A stretch of DNA of 35,013 bases from a virus, in the IMG/VR virus record IMGVR_UViG_3300044626_000768, positions 1-35,013 of that record. One strand, given 5' to 3'. Shown in pieces: positions 16,839 to 24,920 of the stretch (positions are counted from its first letter, which is position 1; each line of letters starts with the position of its first letter). The translations under genes and the position numbers were made by a program. The notes beneath the pieces are model-generated. The model made no database searches. It saw only the letters and a program-made list of their open reading frames with translations, and had not been told where the DNA came from.

Positions 16839-18166
16839 TAAAATTCCTCTACTCCTATCCCTCTCATTCGTTTTACCCTTTCAGGCCTATTGTCTTCATA
16901 TACATAGAATTTGCCTTTTACTTCGTCAACGGCATAATTCTTATCATAGACATTATCTAACCACCGGGTTAGTGCATCATGATTGTCAAATACTTTTACG
17001 TGACTTCTAGGTATAGGCCCACCCGGAGGACCTACCGCTTCTTCGGTAAATCGTCCCTTCTGCTCTAGGTCGAGTCCTAATTGTTTTGGTACATTCGTCA
17101 TAGATTTATTTCTTAGCGCCCTTGCGCCTAGCTTCATCCCAGCCCCCAATGCAGCAGTAGCCGCAATAGCTTTGAATGGTATTCGATAACCCAGGAATTC
17201 TATTTCGCCTACTGGGTCATCAGGTGTCTCTGTCGTGCCATGCAAGATGCCTAAACTGGTCGGTACATCAATAGCTACCTCCTTTGCTAGAGGTGCTGTT
17301 ATGCCGCCTAGCAATGCTCCAGCGATTCTATTTCTACCAGTCGCATTACTAGCTACTGCGCCAGCGATCGCTCCTAATGGCGCACTGGTCTGGACTGGCA
17401 TATTTTCAAGACCAAAGAATGTATTTTCTTGTTTTGCGGCTCTAAATCTGGCATACTCTTCTGGCGTTACATCTGGCCGTTCTGCCAGAAACTGCTCTTC
17501 CGGCAAAATTCTACCCGTTCTATTTAGGAAGTATCGTGCAGCAATTTCAGCCGCTGGATTGTTACTCTTTGTCCGATTTAAGACAATTTCTACTTCGCCA
17601 GTCTCTGGATTAACTTGCTGGGTTTCTTTAGGGAATAGGACCGAATATCCCTTAGGCCTACCTGCTTCATCCAAGTTGGTTAAGTCAATATTGCCTGTAG
17701 CTAATTCCATGCCAAGGGTAAGGCCTGTAGCACCTAGTGCAGCCCCTAAAGGCCCTACGCCTTCGCTCTTCATGATATTGCGTCCTACCAGGCCTGTAAT
17801 AGCCTGGGGCGCATTAATCAACCACCATAGATTACGAGTTCCATCGCCAATGTAGTCACCAGCTACCTGTCCAACCCGTTCAATTCCTTCATCAGCCAAT
17901 ACATTACTACGTTCTCGTTTGGCTGCTTTTAACGCTTCTAAAGCAGCCATATCGCCAGGGTTAGCGGCTAATGCCTCCCTGGCCTGCATCATCTTTCTAT
18001 TTGCATCACTTTTTCTAATATTTAATATTCTTGCCCGTTCCAATTGTTCCTTACTAGGAGCGGACATAGCGCCTCTAACGACTGACATGCCTAGGTTTTG
18101 CCTCATTGAGTTTACTAATGTATCCCAACGAGGCCTAAGCCTAGACACTATTGTGTTATCGACCAT
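16838..18166 (-). CDS. hypothetical virion-type protein, first gene of the block
   Basis: 442 aa. The N-terminus is basic and helical (ERARILNIRKSDANRK; AAKRERSNVLADEGIE). Several Ala/Gly hydrophobic stretches follow, including PLGAALGATGLTLGMEL, APLGAIAGAVASNATG and AIAATAALGAGMKLGARAL. No enzymatic motif is seen. As first gene it lies 104 nt downstream, in the transcription direction, of the 57-bp repeat at 18270-18326, which may carry the operon's promoter. Confidence 0.6.
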   Translation of the reverse strand: MVDNTIVSRLRPRWDTLVNSMRQNLGMSVVRGAMSAPSKEQLERARILNIRKSDANRKMMQAREALAANPGDMAALEALKAAKRERSNVLADEGIERVGQVAGDYIGDGTRNLWWLINAPQAITGLVGRNIMKSEGVGPLGAALGATGLTLGMELATGNIDLTNLDEAGRPKGYSVLFPKETQQVNPETGEVEIVLNRTKSNNPAAEIAARYFLNRTGRILPEEQFLAERPDVTPEEYARFRAAKQENTFFGLENMPVQTSAPLGAIAGAVASNATGRNRIAGALLGGITAPLAKEVAIDVPTSLGILHGTTETPDDPVGEIEFLGYRIPFKAIAATAALGAGMKLGARALRNKSMTNVPKQLGLDLEQKGRFTEEAVGPPGGPIPRSHVKVFDNHDALTRWLDNVYDKNYAVDEVKGKFYVYEDNRPERVKRMRGIGVEEF

Positions 18167-18269
18167 TATTGATTAACCTCGCCAGTTCCAGTCGTTTCAA
18201 TAATTCGATTAGCCTAACGCCAGCGTATCGTCGTTCCATATCTCACCTTTATCCTTTGTCTTAAGGGAT

Positions 18270-18326
18270 TAAAAAAATACCCCTTTTCCACTCTTTTTAC
18301 TTGTATCGAGCATCCCACCACCCCTC
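18270..18326 (-). repeat. 57-bp inverted repeat, copy A (operon leader)
   Basis: Exact reverse complement of 23216-23272. Read on the minus strand it contains GGTGGTGGGATGCTCGATAC and ends in GGGGTATTTTTTTA, pointing at the structural operon. Copy B points at the plus-strand small-gene array. The shared orientation relative to each operon suggests a common promoter or leader; no standard -35/-10 pair is obvious. Confidence 0.8.
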
Positions 18327-18359
18327 TACACCCAATTCAATAACATTAGTTATTACTAA

Positions 18360-18392
18360 CTCGTAAATTAAACTATATTTACGAGCTTTTTT
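18360..18392 (+). terminator. terminator-like hairpin just before the FHA gene (attenuator candidate)
   Basis: CTCGTAAAT and ATTTACGAG form a perfect 9-bp stem with an 8-nt loop, followed by CTTTTTT. It ends 6 nt before ATG 18399, so any plus-strand transcript reaching the FHA gene must pass it. This leaves no room for a ribosome site unless the structure opens. Confidence 0.6.
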
Positions 18393-18398
18393 ATCCCT

Positions 18399-19070
18399 AT
18401 GACAACCTATAGCAATATAAGTCTATCTTGTATTCATCCAAGCGCTTGCAACTATTTCTCTAAAATCCTTGAATCCACAGGTGATCCTAAGGAGTTATGG
18501 TTTATTGGGCGTGGAACACCCCCGCCTTCTTACCCTATTGATCATTTTATTAAACTAGATAGTCCATACGTGTCTAGGCAACATGCTTGCCTTCGATATT
18601 CAATTATCGATGATTACTGGCAAATTAGACACATTGGCAGTACCCATCCTACTTGGCTAAATGGTACAAAACTAACTGCAAATGAATGGCATGATATTAC
18701 CGAAGGTGCCATTGCTAAGTTTGCAGTAGACGAATGTAAGCTTATATTTTCTTACTACATCGATGATACTATCCAGAATCTACCCTTTTTTGACACTACA
18801 GAAAAGTTACAACAATTACCATCTACCGAGCAGGTTATTGTTCCTGTTCCAGCGTCAACTGTTATTGTTGAGCAAGATCATAAAACACCTTTTTGGCAGG
18901 TAGCTTTTATTGATCAGGTATTTGATGAACTTAGCTCTTTATCAAATACCAAGCTTATAATTTACTTAATGTTCTTTTTGGCTGGTCTAACAATCTTTTT
19001 GTTATACGGTGCCGCAAGCATTCCCAATTTACCTGCCGTTAATCAAGAGGCTCCCCATACTTTTGATTAG
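18399..19070 (+). CDS. FHA-domain membrane protein
   Basis: 223 aa. Residues 34-115 form an FHA domain: IGRG at 36-39, IKLDSPYVSRQHA at 51-63 (Ser59, Arg60, His62) and GSTHPTWLNG at 80-89, the residues that read phosphothreonine. A linker follows, then one strong transmembrane helix at about 185-205 (LIIYLMFFLAGLTIFLLYGA) and a short tail. FHA domains recruit threonine-phosphorylated partners, so it could dock a host or phage phosphoprotein at the membrane. It is followed after 7 nt by the 1266-aa gene, probably co-transcribed. No clear ribosome site. A phage FHA membrane protein is unusual. Confidence 0.85.
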   Translation: MTTYSNISLSCIHPSACNYFSKILESTGDPKELWFIGRGTPPPSYPIDHFIKLDSPYVSRQHACLRYSIIDDYWQIRHIGSTHPTWLNGTKLTANEWHDITEGAIAKFAVDECKLIFSYYIDDTIQNLPFFDTTEKLQQLPSTEQVIVPVPASTVIVEQDHKTPFWQVAFIDQVFDELSSLSNTKLIIYLMFFLAGLTIFLLYGAASIPNLPAVNQEAPHTFD

Positions 19071-19077
19071 GTGACCC

Positions 19078-22000
19078 ATGGTTCTTACAATTGTTGACGA
19101 CCTTAGTCGTTTTGCTAATTTACCTCCTAAAATCCAAGACCGTATAAAACAAGCCCAAGACATTTATGGGATCGATTATTCTCGTCGTACTCGTCAACAA
19201 GAAGCTTTTCTTGCTTCTGTAGAAGATGAATTAGAACGTGGCATCTATGATTCAGTCCCTACGGCAGCTTCTGGTAGGCGGGCGTTCAGGCCTGTTAGTC
19301 AACCAGTTGTTGTAAACCTTCCTACTCCAGCGCAAGAAGTAGCTTATCGGATTATTAAGCCAGATCCGACTAAGCCTAGACCGACTGACTACATAAGTCC
19401 TCAGTATTCAGACGATGAATTAGAAGCTGTAAACGAATTTACAACTCCGTTGTATCCGCCTAACCCTCAGTTTAAACGTGGTTATATAACAGAAGTCAAT
19501 ACTGATTATGAGCCTCCGCTTTATCGGCGCAGAAATCTTTCCGAGTACTCTCAAGATGCAGCGTCTGCTGGTGCTACACCACAACGTTCTAATGTTCCTA
19601 GGCGGCTACAGAGTGAGTATGACCGTCAAATGGAATCATTGATTGATGAATTTAGTGATCAACTAAGGAGTACTCGTGCCCCTGCGCCTACATCAGCTTC
19701 TGTAGGTGACACTCTTTATAGTATCTATGACAATTTGCTTTCCCGTCGCGGAGTTGCCTTATCAGGTTCCGACTTACCTCCTGAACTAATGAGAGCAGGA
19801 GCTAATGAAGAAGTTCCTTATATTCGTGCATCAGATGATAAGGGTAGGGCCTCTAAGAAGAGTGTTATACCTCTTCCTTCTGAGATAGACCTCACCAAAG
19901 AATTGTCTACCGCTGCGGCGGCTCAGCCTGGTTTGGTCACTCAATATCAAGACCGACGGCTCCTCAGAGATCCAGATCAACCTTATGCATCAAAGCCATT
20001 TGACTATGCTACAGGTGAATCCCTGTACAATGCTGGCATTACAGATAGAGTTGACAGTGAATTATCTAATCTTGTTAGGATTGAAGGCCGCAACGAATTT
20101 GCTGGTGTAGATGAATTTGGCAGAGGCATTCTTTACGCCAGTCTAATTGATAGAACTGACCCCGACTTTCTTAGAACATTTGACGATCGTAAACGCTACA
20201 CTCAAGCGGCTGGCTGGGCAGGTCTTGCTAGCGGACAAGCAAGACTTCCTAGAATTGTTCAGGGTAATCTTTTACAAGAGGCTCCATTTGGTGAGTCCGG
20301 CCCTGAATACCTTGCAAGAGTCAATCAATCTCGGGCAGAGGCCCAGGCTACGGAGACTGCTAATCGTGCCCTACGTGATCAGATTGCTCGTGAGCGTATC
20401 CTCCAGGATCGTGCTGAAGCCGCTTCTCTAGGACAGACTAATGCTATCATCCAACCTATTCAACCAGGTGCCCTTACTCGCGAGGAAGCCGCAGAAGGCG
20501 CTTTTGATGAATATGCAGATGCTATTAATGCTTCTTTGCGGGTAAATCCTCAGGCGGACATATTAGCCCCTGGCTTATTCTCTCTTGGCTCTGGCGCGCA
20601 CAACGTAACTCAACGTACCCTAATTAGACAAACACCTGAAGGGCCTGTTTCAGTCGTTGGTGTTCCTGATAATGCTGGATTATCCTACCCGGCTGGCTTG
20701 ACTCCGGTTCTCCAAAACCCTATTAGCCTGCGTACTCAGTCTGTCAGCTATCGCCCTGGTGCATTTTATCGTGATACTAGCACTAAGCCTGTCCAAAGCG
20801 ATTTGGTAGGGGCTGAAGAGACAATTGAGGGTCAATCTGAAGCCGCTCGACGCCCAGCCCTCCTTGCTTTTGATGTTAATCCTGAAGATCCAGGTGGTTT
20901 ACCCCAGGGTGAATTTGCTAGACGCTTATTCAAACCTGGTGATCCGCTACAATTTAGCGCTCAAGTTAGTAAAGGCCAGGCTGCACTCAGAGGTCAGATG
21001 CAAAGCATCATTGATCCCATTGCAGCTCCTACTGTAGTTCGTGGCATGGACCCCCTAACAGCAGCTCAGCGGAGTATTGATTACCTTGATGAACAAATGA
21101 CCCTCCTAGAACCATTTGTTCAAGCTGGTCGCCAAATATCAGCTTCTACTCCTGGCAAAGCTAAGAACAATGAATACAATATCTACCTCCAACAAGCAGA
21201 CTCCCTGCGCCAACAACGCCAACAACTAGCTTCATTACTTCGTGACTATGAAGAGCTAGAAGTTGCTAAGGAGCGGTTTGACCAAAATCTAAGTGCAGCA
21301 AGTAATTTAGCTATTTCACCCCGCAGTGCAGAGACTGTGACTGGTCTAACGGCTGATGGGCAAGAGGTTACTGTACCTCTTCAGGACTTTATGAAGGACC
21401 AACGGGCTCAACCTACGGTTAGTCGCTTTGGTATTCCTCTTCAGTCTCAAGGGCCTCGTGCTATACCCGGAGATGCGTCAGGTGAATACTTCGAGTATGG
21501 CAATCCTGACGCTGTTAGCATTGTTTCTGACTGGGATGAGCCTGTATTTAAGGCATTAGTCGCCGCAGACCCCACGATTACCCCTAATCAGGCCCGTCGT
21601 GGCGTTCAATGGCGTCAAGTTCGTGTTCCTAACAGCAAAGCAGTCAAGATTGAAGTTGTTAACCCTGGTGTTCCAGTTGCTGATGCGTCTGGCGCTCCGA
21701 TTACTTACAATCCAACCCAATTGATTGGCTATGATTCCCAGGTAGGGCCTTATGTAGAGCGTAAGTTGCCCGATAATATTGAAAGTAACCGCCAAATGCG
21801 GCAAGAACGGCTTGCTGCTGGTCGTGAAGGCTATACTCCCCCACCTATTAGTCCTAATATTCCTATTAAATACAACCCTGCACGACCTGGTTATCCCTTT
21901 GCCTTGCCTGAAATGCGTCGGACAGCCTATACTCCCACGCCTGAACCCACTTCAGACATTATTCTACCCCTCGCTTTAGAGGCAGATAGGTTATCTCCAG

Positions 22001-22878
22001 CCATTCCTGGCCCTAATCTACCTCTGAATCCAGGTTCTGAGCCTGCTCCACGGCTACAACCCGCTGGTGTACTCCGTTATCAAGACCCTTCTGCTACTCG
22101 TTCTGGTCGTTCTACGCCCTTCGAGGACCAAATTGCTGACCTTTCTCAGGTAGATTCACTCTCTGCTGCTAATCCTGCTGGTCGCAATACCTTATTTAAC
22201 CTTGCCAATAGCCTTGGCATTACTGGTACATCCTTGATGGACTCTTCTAATGACTTTGGAAGACTCAAGGATGACATTAAAGCTACCCTGACGGCTCGTT
22301 ATCCAGACCGTTTTGCGCGTAATGCTCGGACTTTTGTCACTCGCCTACCCGCTGACTTCTCCGATCCTAAGGATATTCAAGTATCTATCGCTCGTTCTAT
22401 CGATGGACGGGTTGACACTATTCCCGATCCAGAAAATCCACAGGCTACAACTACCCGGTATGTGCCGGGGTATCAAGTAGAACAACTTAAATTCCAAAAC
22501 CTTGATCCTAACCAGCTCATGCTTGGGCCTGGTGCTAATGATCGTCGCCAGCCCCAATACACTTTGTCTGCTATTGCTTCTAGGATGCGTCAAAATCCAG
22601 AGACAGCTAAGAATATCTTTTCTTACATTGACGATCAAACTCGTAGCCTTAACTCTAGTATTGCGAGTAACCAAGTTGCTGTACAACGACTTACTGATCT
22701 TCTCAATTCTCCTGATCAGCTTCGCGCTACTTTGGCCGGTTCTGTTAATTCTAACCGTAACCTTGCCAATATTCGCAATGCTCTCAGAGACCATGAATTT
22801 CAAGTATCGCGCTCTACAGCTTATAGAGACAACCTTCAGTCTAATGCTCAAGCTATTCGTCAGATGCTTGGCTATTGA
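19078..22878 (+). CDS. 1266-aa protein of unknown function
   Basis: One intact frame, the largest in the window, 7 nt after the FHA gene. The first 60 residues are helical (DRIKQAQDIYGIDYSRRTRQ), then most of the chain is Pro/Gln/Arg/Tyr-rich and looks extended or disordered, with helical pieces near 640-700 and at the C-terminus. No signal peptide, transmembrane helix or enzyme motif is seen. It may be a large internal virion or tail protein, or a partner of the FHA protein offering threonine sites; both are guesses. Opposite-strand frames inside it are shadows. Confidence 0.7.
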   Translation: MVLTIVDDLSRFANLPPKIQDRIKQAQDIYGIDYSRRTRQQEAFLASVEDELERGIYDSVPTAASGRRAFRPVSQPVVVNLPTPAQEVAYRIIKPDPTKPRPTDYISPQYSDDELEAVNEFTTPLYPPNPQFKRGYITEVNTDYEPPLYRRRNLSEYSQDAASAGATPQRSNVPRRLQSEYDRQMESLIDEFSDQLRSTRAPAPTSASVGDTLYSIYDNLLSRRGVALSGSDLPPELMRAGANEEVPYIRASDDKGRASKKSVIPLPSEIDLTKELSTAAAAQPGLVTQYQDRRLLRDPDQPYASKPFDYATGESLYNAGITDRVDSELSNLVRIEGRNEFAGVDEFGRGILYASLIDRTDPDFLRTFDDRKRYTQAAGWAGLASGQARLPRIVQGNLLQEAPFGESGPEYLARVNQSRAEAQATETANRALRDQIARERILQDRAEAASLGQTNAIIQPIQPGALTREEAAEGAFDEYADAINASLRVNPQADILAPGLFSLGSGAHNVTQRTLIRQTPEGPVSVVGVPDNAGLSYPAGLTPVLQNPISLRTQSVSYRPGAFYRDTSTKPVQSDLVGAEETIEGQSEAARRPALLAFDVNPEDPGGLPQGEFARRLFKPGDPLQFSAQVSKGQAALRGQMQSIIDPIAAPTVVRGMDPLTAAQRSIDYLDEQMTLLEPFVQAGRQISASTPGKAKNNEYNIYLQQADSLRQQRQQLASLLRDYEELEVAKERFDQNLSAASNLAISPRSAETVTGLTADGQEVTVPLQDFMKDQRAQPTVSRFGIPLQSQGPRAIPGDASGEYFEYGNPDAVSIVSDWDEPVFKALVAADPTITPNQARRGVQWRQVRVPNSKAVKIEVVNPGVPVADASGAPITYNPTQLIGYDSQVGPYVERKLPDNIESNRQMRQERLAAGREGYTPPPISPNIPIKYNPARPGYPFALPEMRRTAYTPTPEPTSDIILPLALEADRLSPAIPGPNLPLNPGSEPAPRLQPAGVLRYQDPSATRSGRSTPFEDQIADLSQVDSLSAANPAGRNTLFNLANSLGITGTSLMDSSNDFGRLKDDIKATLTARYPDRFARNARTFVTRLPADFSDPKDIQVSIARSIDGRVDTIPDPENPQATTTRYVPGYQVEQLKFQNLDPNQLMLGPGANDRRQPQYTLSAIASRMRQNPETAKNIFSYIDDQTRSLNSSIASNQVAVQRLTDLLNSPDQLRATLAGSVNSNRNLANIRNALRDHEFQVSRSTAYRDNLQSNAQAIRQMLGY

Positions 22879-22937
22879 CATCCTTCTCATCTCATGAGAC
22901 ACTATATTTAGTCGAAAGACACTTTTTACCTAAAAAG

Positions 22938-22976
22938 GGGGCACCCGAAGACCAGCTGTCTTTAGGCTAGTGCCCC
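22938..22976 (+). terminator. hairpin after the 1266-aa gene
   Basis: GGGGCAC and GTGCCCC close a hairpin with a smaller AGAC/GTCT stem inside, followed by AAATATTTTTA. Probably the first of three successive terminators ending the FHA pair. Confidence 0.55.
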
Positions 22977-23008
22977 AAATATTTTTACCCCCCTCTTCAC
23001 TTGACTCA

Positions 23009-23048
23009 TAGATCTTAAGGTGTATTCCTTAAGATCTATTTTTATTTC
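23009..23048 (+). terminator. strong intrinsic terminator
   Basis: A perfect 12-bp stem TAGATCTTAAGG/CCTTAAGATCTA with a 6-nt loop and TTTTTATTT tail. Confidence 0.8.
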
Positions 23049-23068
23049 CACATCACCCCTTCCTAACC

Positions 23069-23099
23069 GTTAATTTTTCAGTATTAACTTTTTGTTAAC
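23069..23099. promoter_or_regulatory. GTTAAT/ATTAAC/GTTAAC cluster, operator candidate
   Basis: Three related half-sites at 23069-23074, 23083-23088 and 23094-23099, the first two inverted. They might bind a regulator of the region; no protein is assigned. Confidence 0.25.
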
Positions 23100-23125
23100 C
23101 TACTTTACTGCTATGCAGTTATGCA

Positions 23126-23156
23126 CTCATCTATTTATTTAGAGATGAGGCTTTTT
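23126..23156 (+). terminator. third terminator-like hairpin
   Basis: CTCATCT and AGATGAG pair with a 10-nt loop, followed by GCTTTTT. Confidence 0.6.
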
Positions 23157-23215
23157 ATGTATTGGGTTTATTCCAATAGTTAAAAGTGTTCCTACAAAAA
23201 CCCAAATTGGGGGTG

Positions 23216-23272
23216 GAGGGGTGGTGGGATGCTCGATACAAGTAAAAAGAGTGGAAAAGGGGTATTTTTTTA
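23216..23272 (+). repeat. 57-bp inverted repeat, copy B (operon leader)
   Basis: Exact reverse complement of 18270-18326, placed after three terminators and before the small-gene array, so it is well placed to hold the array's promoter. TATATT follows directly at 23271-23276, as a possible -10. Homology fades beyond both ends, apart from a shared CCCAATT on one side. Confidence 0.8.
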
Positions 23273-23603
23273 TATTCCGCCACTCTTTAGCTGTTTGCGA
23301 TCGCATAGGGGTAGCGAAGCGGGGATGATGCGACTCGTGAACAAAGCTGGCTTGGGTTGAGTATCAACCGACAGGCACCGGGAGTCCGAGCCATACCCTT
23401 GAGGGCAGGGGAGACAACCCTATGTAAGGGATTGGGTGTCACGGTTGCGATCGCATCTGAGCGTCAACTGTGGAGTCCCTGCTGGTTATTACCCAGTACG
23501 GCCCCTGGCCTACTGGGATTTTAGGGTAGGTGTTTAAGAGGTAGGGAGCAATCCCTATCTAGTCTGTGATTTGCGATCGCAGATTAGTCCCTCTTACTAG
23601 ATA
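23273..23603 (+). other. non-coding leader region rich in HIP1 sites
   Basis: No open frame of credible length. It contains three GCGATCGC octamers, a hairpin TAGGGAgcaaTCCCTA (23542-23557) and a first copy of the B hairpin. The stretch 23330-23450 is GC-rich and may fold, but I see no tRNA cloverleaf or known RNA family. It is the 5' leader of the small-gene array, or an uncharacterised RNA. Confidence 0.4.
23492..23517 (+). repeat. family B hairpin, copy 1
   Basis: CCCAGTA and TACTGGG enclose an inner GGCC/GGCC stem; followed by ATTTTA. This copy has no gene directly behind it; a second copy lies 86 nt further. Confidence 0.75.
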
Positions 23604-23629
23604 CCCAGTACGGCCCCTGGCCTACTGGG
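23604..23629 (+). repeat. family B hairpin, copy 2
   Basis: Same sequence as copy 1, ending 34 nt before ATG 23664. Confidence 0.75.
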
Positions 23630-23663
23630 ATTTGTTTGTAGTTGTTCTTAAGGAGTATTTCAC

Positions 23664-23897
23664 ATGCGTTACTTTCAATGCCGTGAGGAATTGAGACAGT
23701 TCAAAGAGGCGTGCCCCCAGTGGCATGTCTTTCCTGACCCGGAGGCTCCGGGCTGGATTGTTGTCCCCCACTTTCTTCCTTCCAAGAATTCCCGCGAACT
23801 TACTGCCCTGCGCAGTGAATTGGCGACAGTTGGTATTAACCTCAGGGTTGCCTTCAACCCACAACTCAAGCGCTGGGATATTCTCGGCGCAGTCTAG
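23664..23897 (+). CDS. small hypothetical protein (first array gene)
   Basis: 77 aa with leader TTAAGGAGTATTTCAC before the ATG. Starts MRYFQCREELRQFKEACPQW, ends LKRWDILGAV; a compact alpha/beta protein with several Trp and Pro. No family recognised. Hairpin B lies upstream and hairpin A 7 nt after the stop, the standard cassette plan. An early host-takeover or anti-defence role is plausible from context only. Confidence 0.65.
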   Translation: MRYFQCREELRQFKEACPQWHVFPDPEAPGWIVVPHFLPSKNSRELTALRSELATVGINLRVAFNPQLKRWDILGAV

Positions 23898-23904
23898 TAT
23901 TCAT

Positions 23905-23934
23905 CACCCCAGGGTCTACTCAGGCCTTGGGGTG
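23905..23934 (+). terminator. family A hairpin, copy 1
   Basis: CACCCCAGGG pairs with CCTTGGGGTG around TCTACTCAGG. It starts 7 nt after a stop codon. No T-run here, so termination is uncertain. CATTGTC follows. Confidence 0.6.
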
Positions 23935-23977
23935 CCTATTCGCATTGTCTACCTTCATTCTTTTTGAGGAAAATCTC

Positions 23978-24310
23978 ATGTCTATACAATCTCTTCTCTC
24001 CCAGTATTCCAACCTCCAAACTGAGACTCAAATATTAGAGTCTCTTAGGGAGGAGCTTAAATTATTTACTCCTGTATTTACTCCTGATAATCCTTCTCCA
24101 GTTGAAGCTTTCGAGCGCTTTATCGAAGCGCTCAAAGTTACTGACTGCGTTACTGACTGCAAAAGTCAGTTTGGCTATGTAATCTTTACAGATGAATCTA
24201 GCCATGAAGAGGTTCGCGCAGCTCTTATTAAAGAATGCGAGGAAATTATTAAAAGAGTGGAGGCTCATCGAGCCCTCCTCATGTCCGCCATCAGGGCGGC
24301 TACTTGCTAA
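23978..24310 (+). CDS. helical hypothetical protein
   Basis: 110 aa from ATG 23978, with TTGAGGAAAATCTC upstream; an earlier TTG in frame would run through hairpin A. Helical and acidic, with Cys at 46 and 50 in DCVTDC and a final coiled segment (KECEEIIKRVEAHRALLM). No family recognised. Confidence 0.6.
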   Translation: MSIQSLLSQYSNLQTETQILESLREELKLFTPVFTPDNPSPVEAFERFIEALKVTDCVTDCKSQFGYVIFTDESSHEEVRAALIKECEEIIKRVEAHRALLMSAIRAATC

Positions 24311-24319
24311 CTTCTTTAT

Positions 24320-24352
24320 CACCCCAGGGTCTAACCACTAGGCCTTGGGGTG
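24320..24352 (+). terminator. family A hairpin, copy 2
   Basis: CACCCCAGGG ... CCTTGGGGTG with a 13-nt loop region, 9 nt after the previous stop. Confidence 0.6.
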
Positions 24353-24367
24353 GCTATTCCCATTGTC

Positions 24368-24403
24368 CTCTGTGTTGGTTGCGATCGCAATCCACGCACA
24401 GAG
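24368..24403 (+). repeat. family C hairpin with HIP1 in the loop, copy 1
   Basis: CTCTGTG and CACAGAG flank TTGCGATCGCAA, itself a palindrome containing GCGATCGC. It lies between hairpins A and B. Confidence 0.65.
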
Positions 24404-24409
24404 TATAAT

Positions 24410-24435
24410 CCCAGTACGGCCTCTGGCCTACTGGG
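24410..24435 (+). repeat. family B hairpin, copy 3
   Basis: CCCAGTACGGCCTCTGGCC then TACTGGG and ATTTTTT; 35 nt before ATG 24471. Confidence 0.75.
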
Positions 24436-24470
24436 ATTTTTTCTTAGTTGAACCACTTACGGAGAAGGTT

Positions 24471-24767
24471 ATGAAAGTTGAAAAAATGAAAGTTGTTGTC
24501 TGTGACGTCCGTCACGGGCAATTGATACACTCTCCTGTTATTCCCGGGATTGAATGGTTGGAAATACCCAGCACCCGTACCGAAGCGGGTTCCTATTTTC
24601 AGTACCTTTCGGCTGCCCGCATTCCCGAGTCTCAGTGCTTGGGGTTGCCGGAGCACTGCCGGGTTGCAGACTTTGAGCACGTTGTCTCCCTGAACATTCA
24701 GGGAGAAGATCTTGAAGTCTGTTACCAGGATGCCGAAGGGCATCCTATCCAGTCTACTATTTGGTAG
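24471..24767 (+). CDS. small hypothetical protein
   Basis: 98 aa from ATG 24471 with GGAGAAGGTT directly upstream. Starts MKVEKMKVVVCDVRHGQLIH; beta-rich, ends in VCYQDAEGHPIQSTIW. No known motif. The cassette ends with a conventional terminator and then hairpin A. Confidence 0.6.
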   Translation: MKVEKMKVVVCDVRHGQLIHSPVIPGIEWLEIPSTRTEAGSYFQYLSAARIPESQCLGLPEHCRVADFEHVVSLNIQGEDLEVCYQDAEGHPIQSTIW

Positions 24768-24795
24768 ATTCGGCGTTACCCCCCCCACCCTCCAC

Positions 24796-24819
24796 CCCTA
24801 GCCCTCGCTGGGGGCTTTT
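24796..24819 (+). terminator. intrinsic terminator
   Basis: AGCCC and GGGCT pair, followed by TTTT. From this T-run to 24864 the sequence is repeated at 26685-26734. Confidence 0.6.
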
Positions 24820-24834
24820 GCTTAAATAGGCTAT

Positions 24835-24864
24835 CACCCCAGGGTCTACTCAGGCCTTGGGGTG
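24835..24864 (+). terminator. family A hairpin, copy 3
   Basis: Same 30-nt sequence as copy 1, followed by CATTGTCC. Confidence 0.6.
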
Positions 24865-24881
24865 CCTATTCGCATTGTCCA

Positions 24882-24913
24882 CTGTGCCAGTTGCGATCGC
24901 AATTCACGCACAG
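24882..24913 (+). repeat. family C hairpin with HIP1 in the loop, copy 2
   Basis: CTGTG and CACAG flank GTTGCGATCGCAAT. Confidence 0.6.
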
Positions 24914-24920
24914 AGTATAG

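Noticed and set aside
17235-17855. 206-aa plus-strand frame
   Set aside because: Lies wholly opposite the 442-aa minus-strand gene, which has start, spacing and operon context; a codon-bias shadow.
22345-22902. 185-aa minus-strand frame
   Set aside because: Antisense to the intact 1266-aa gene, with no ribosome site or recognisable fold.
18270-23272. Inverted repeats as ends of a transposon
   Set aside because: No transposase between them, and no target duplication seen; their position as operon leaders explains them better.
23281-23470. tRNA in the GC-rich leader
   Set aside because: No cloverleaf, no T-arm consensus and no plausible anticodon arm found by eye.
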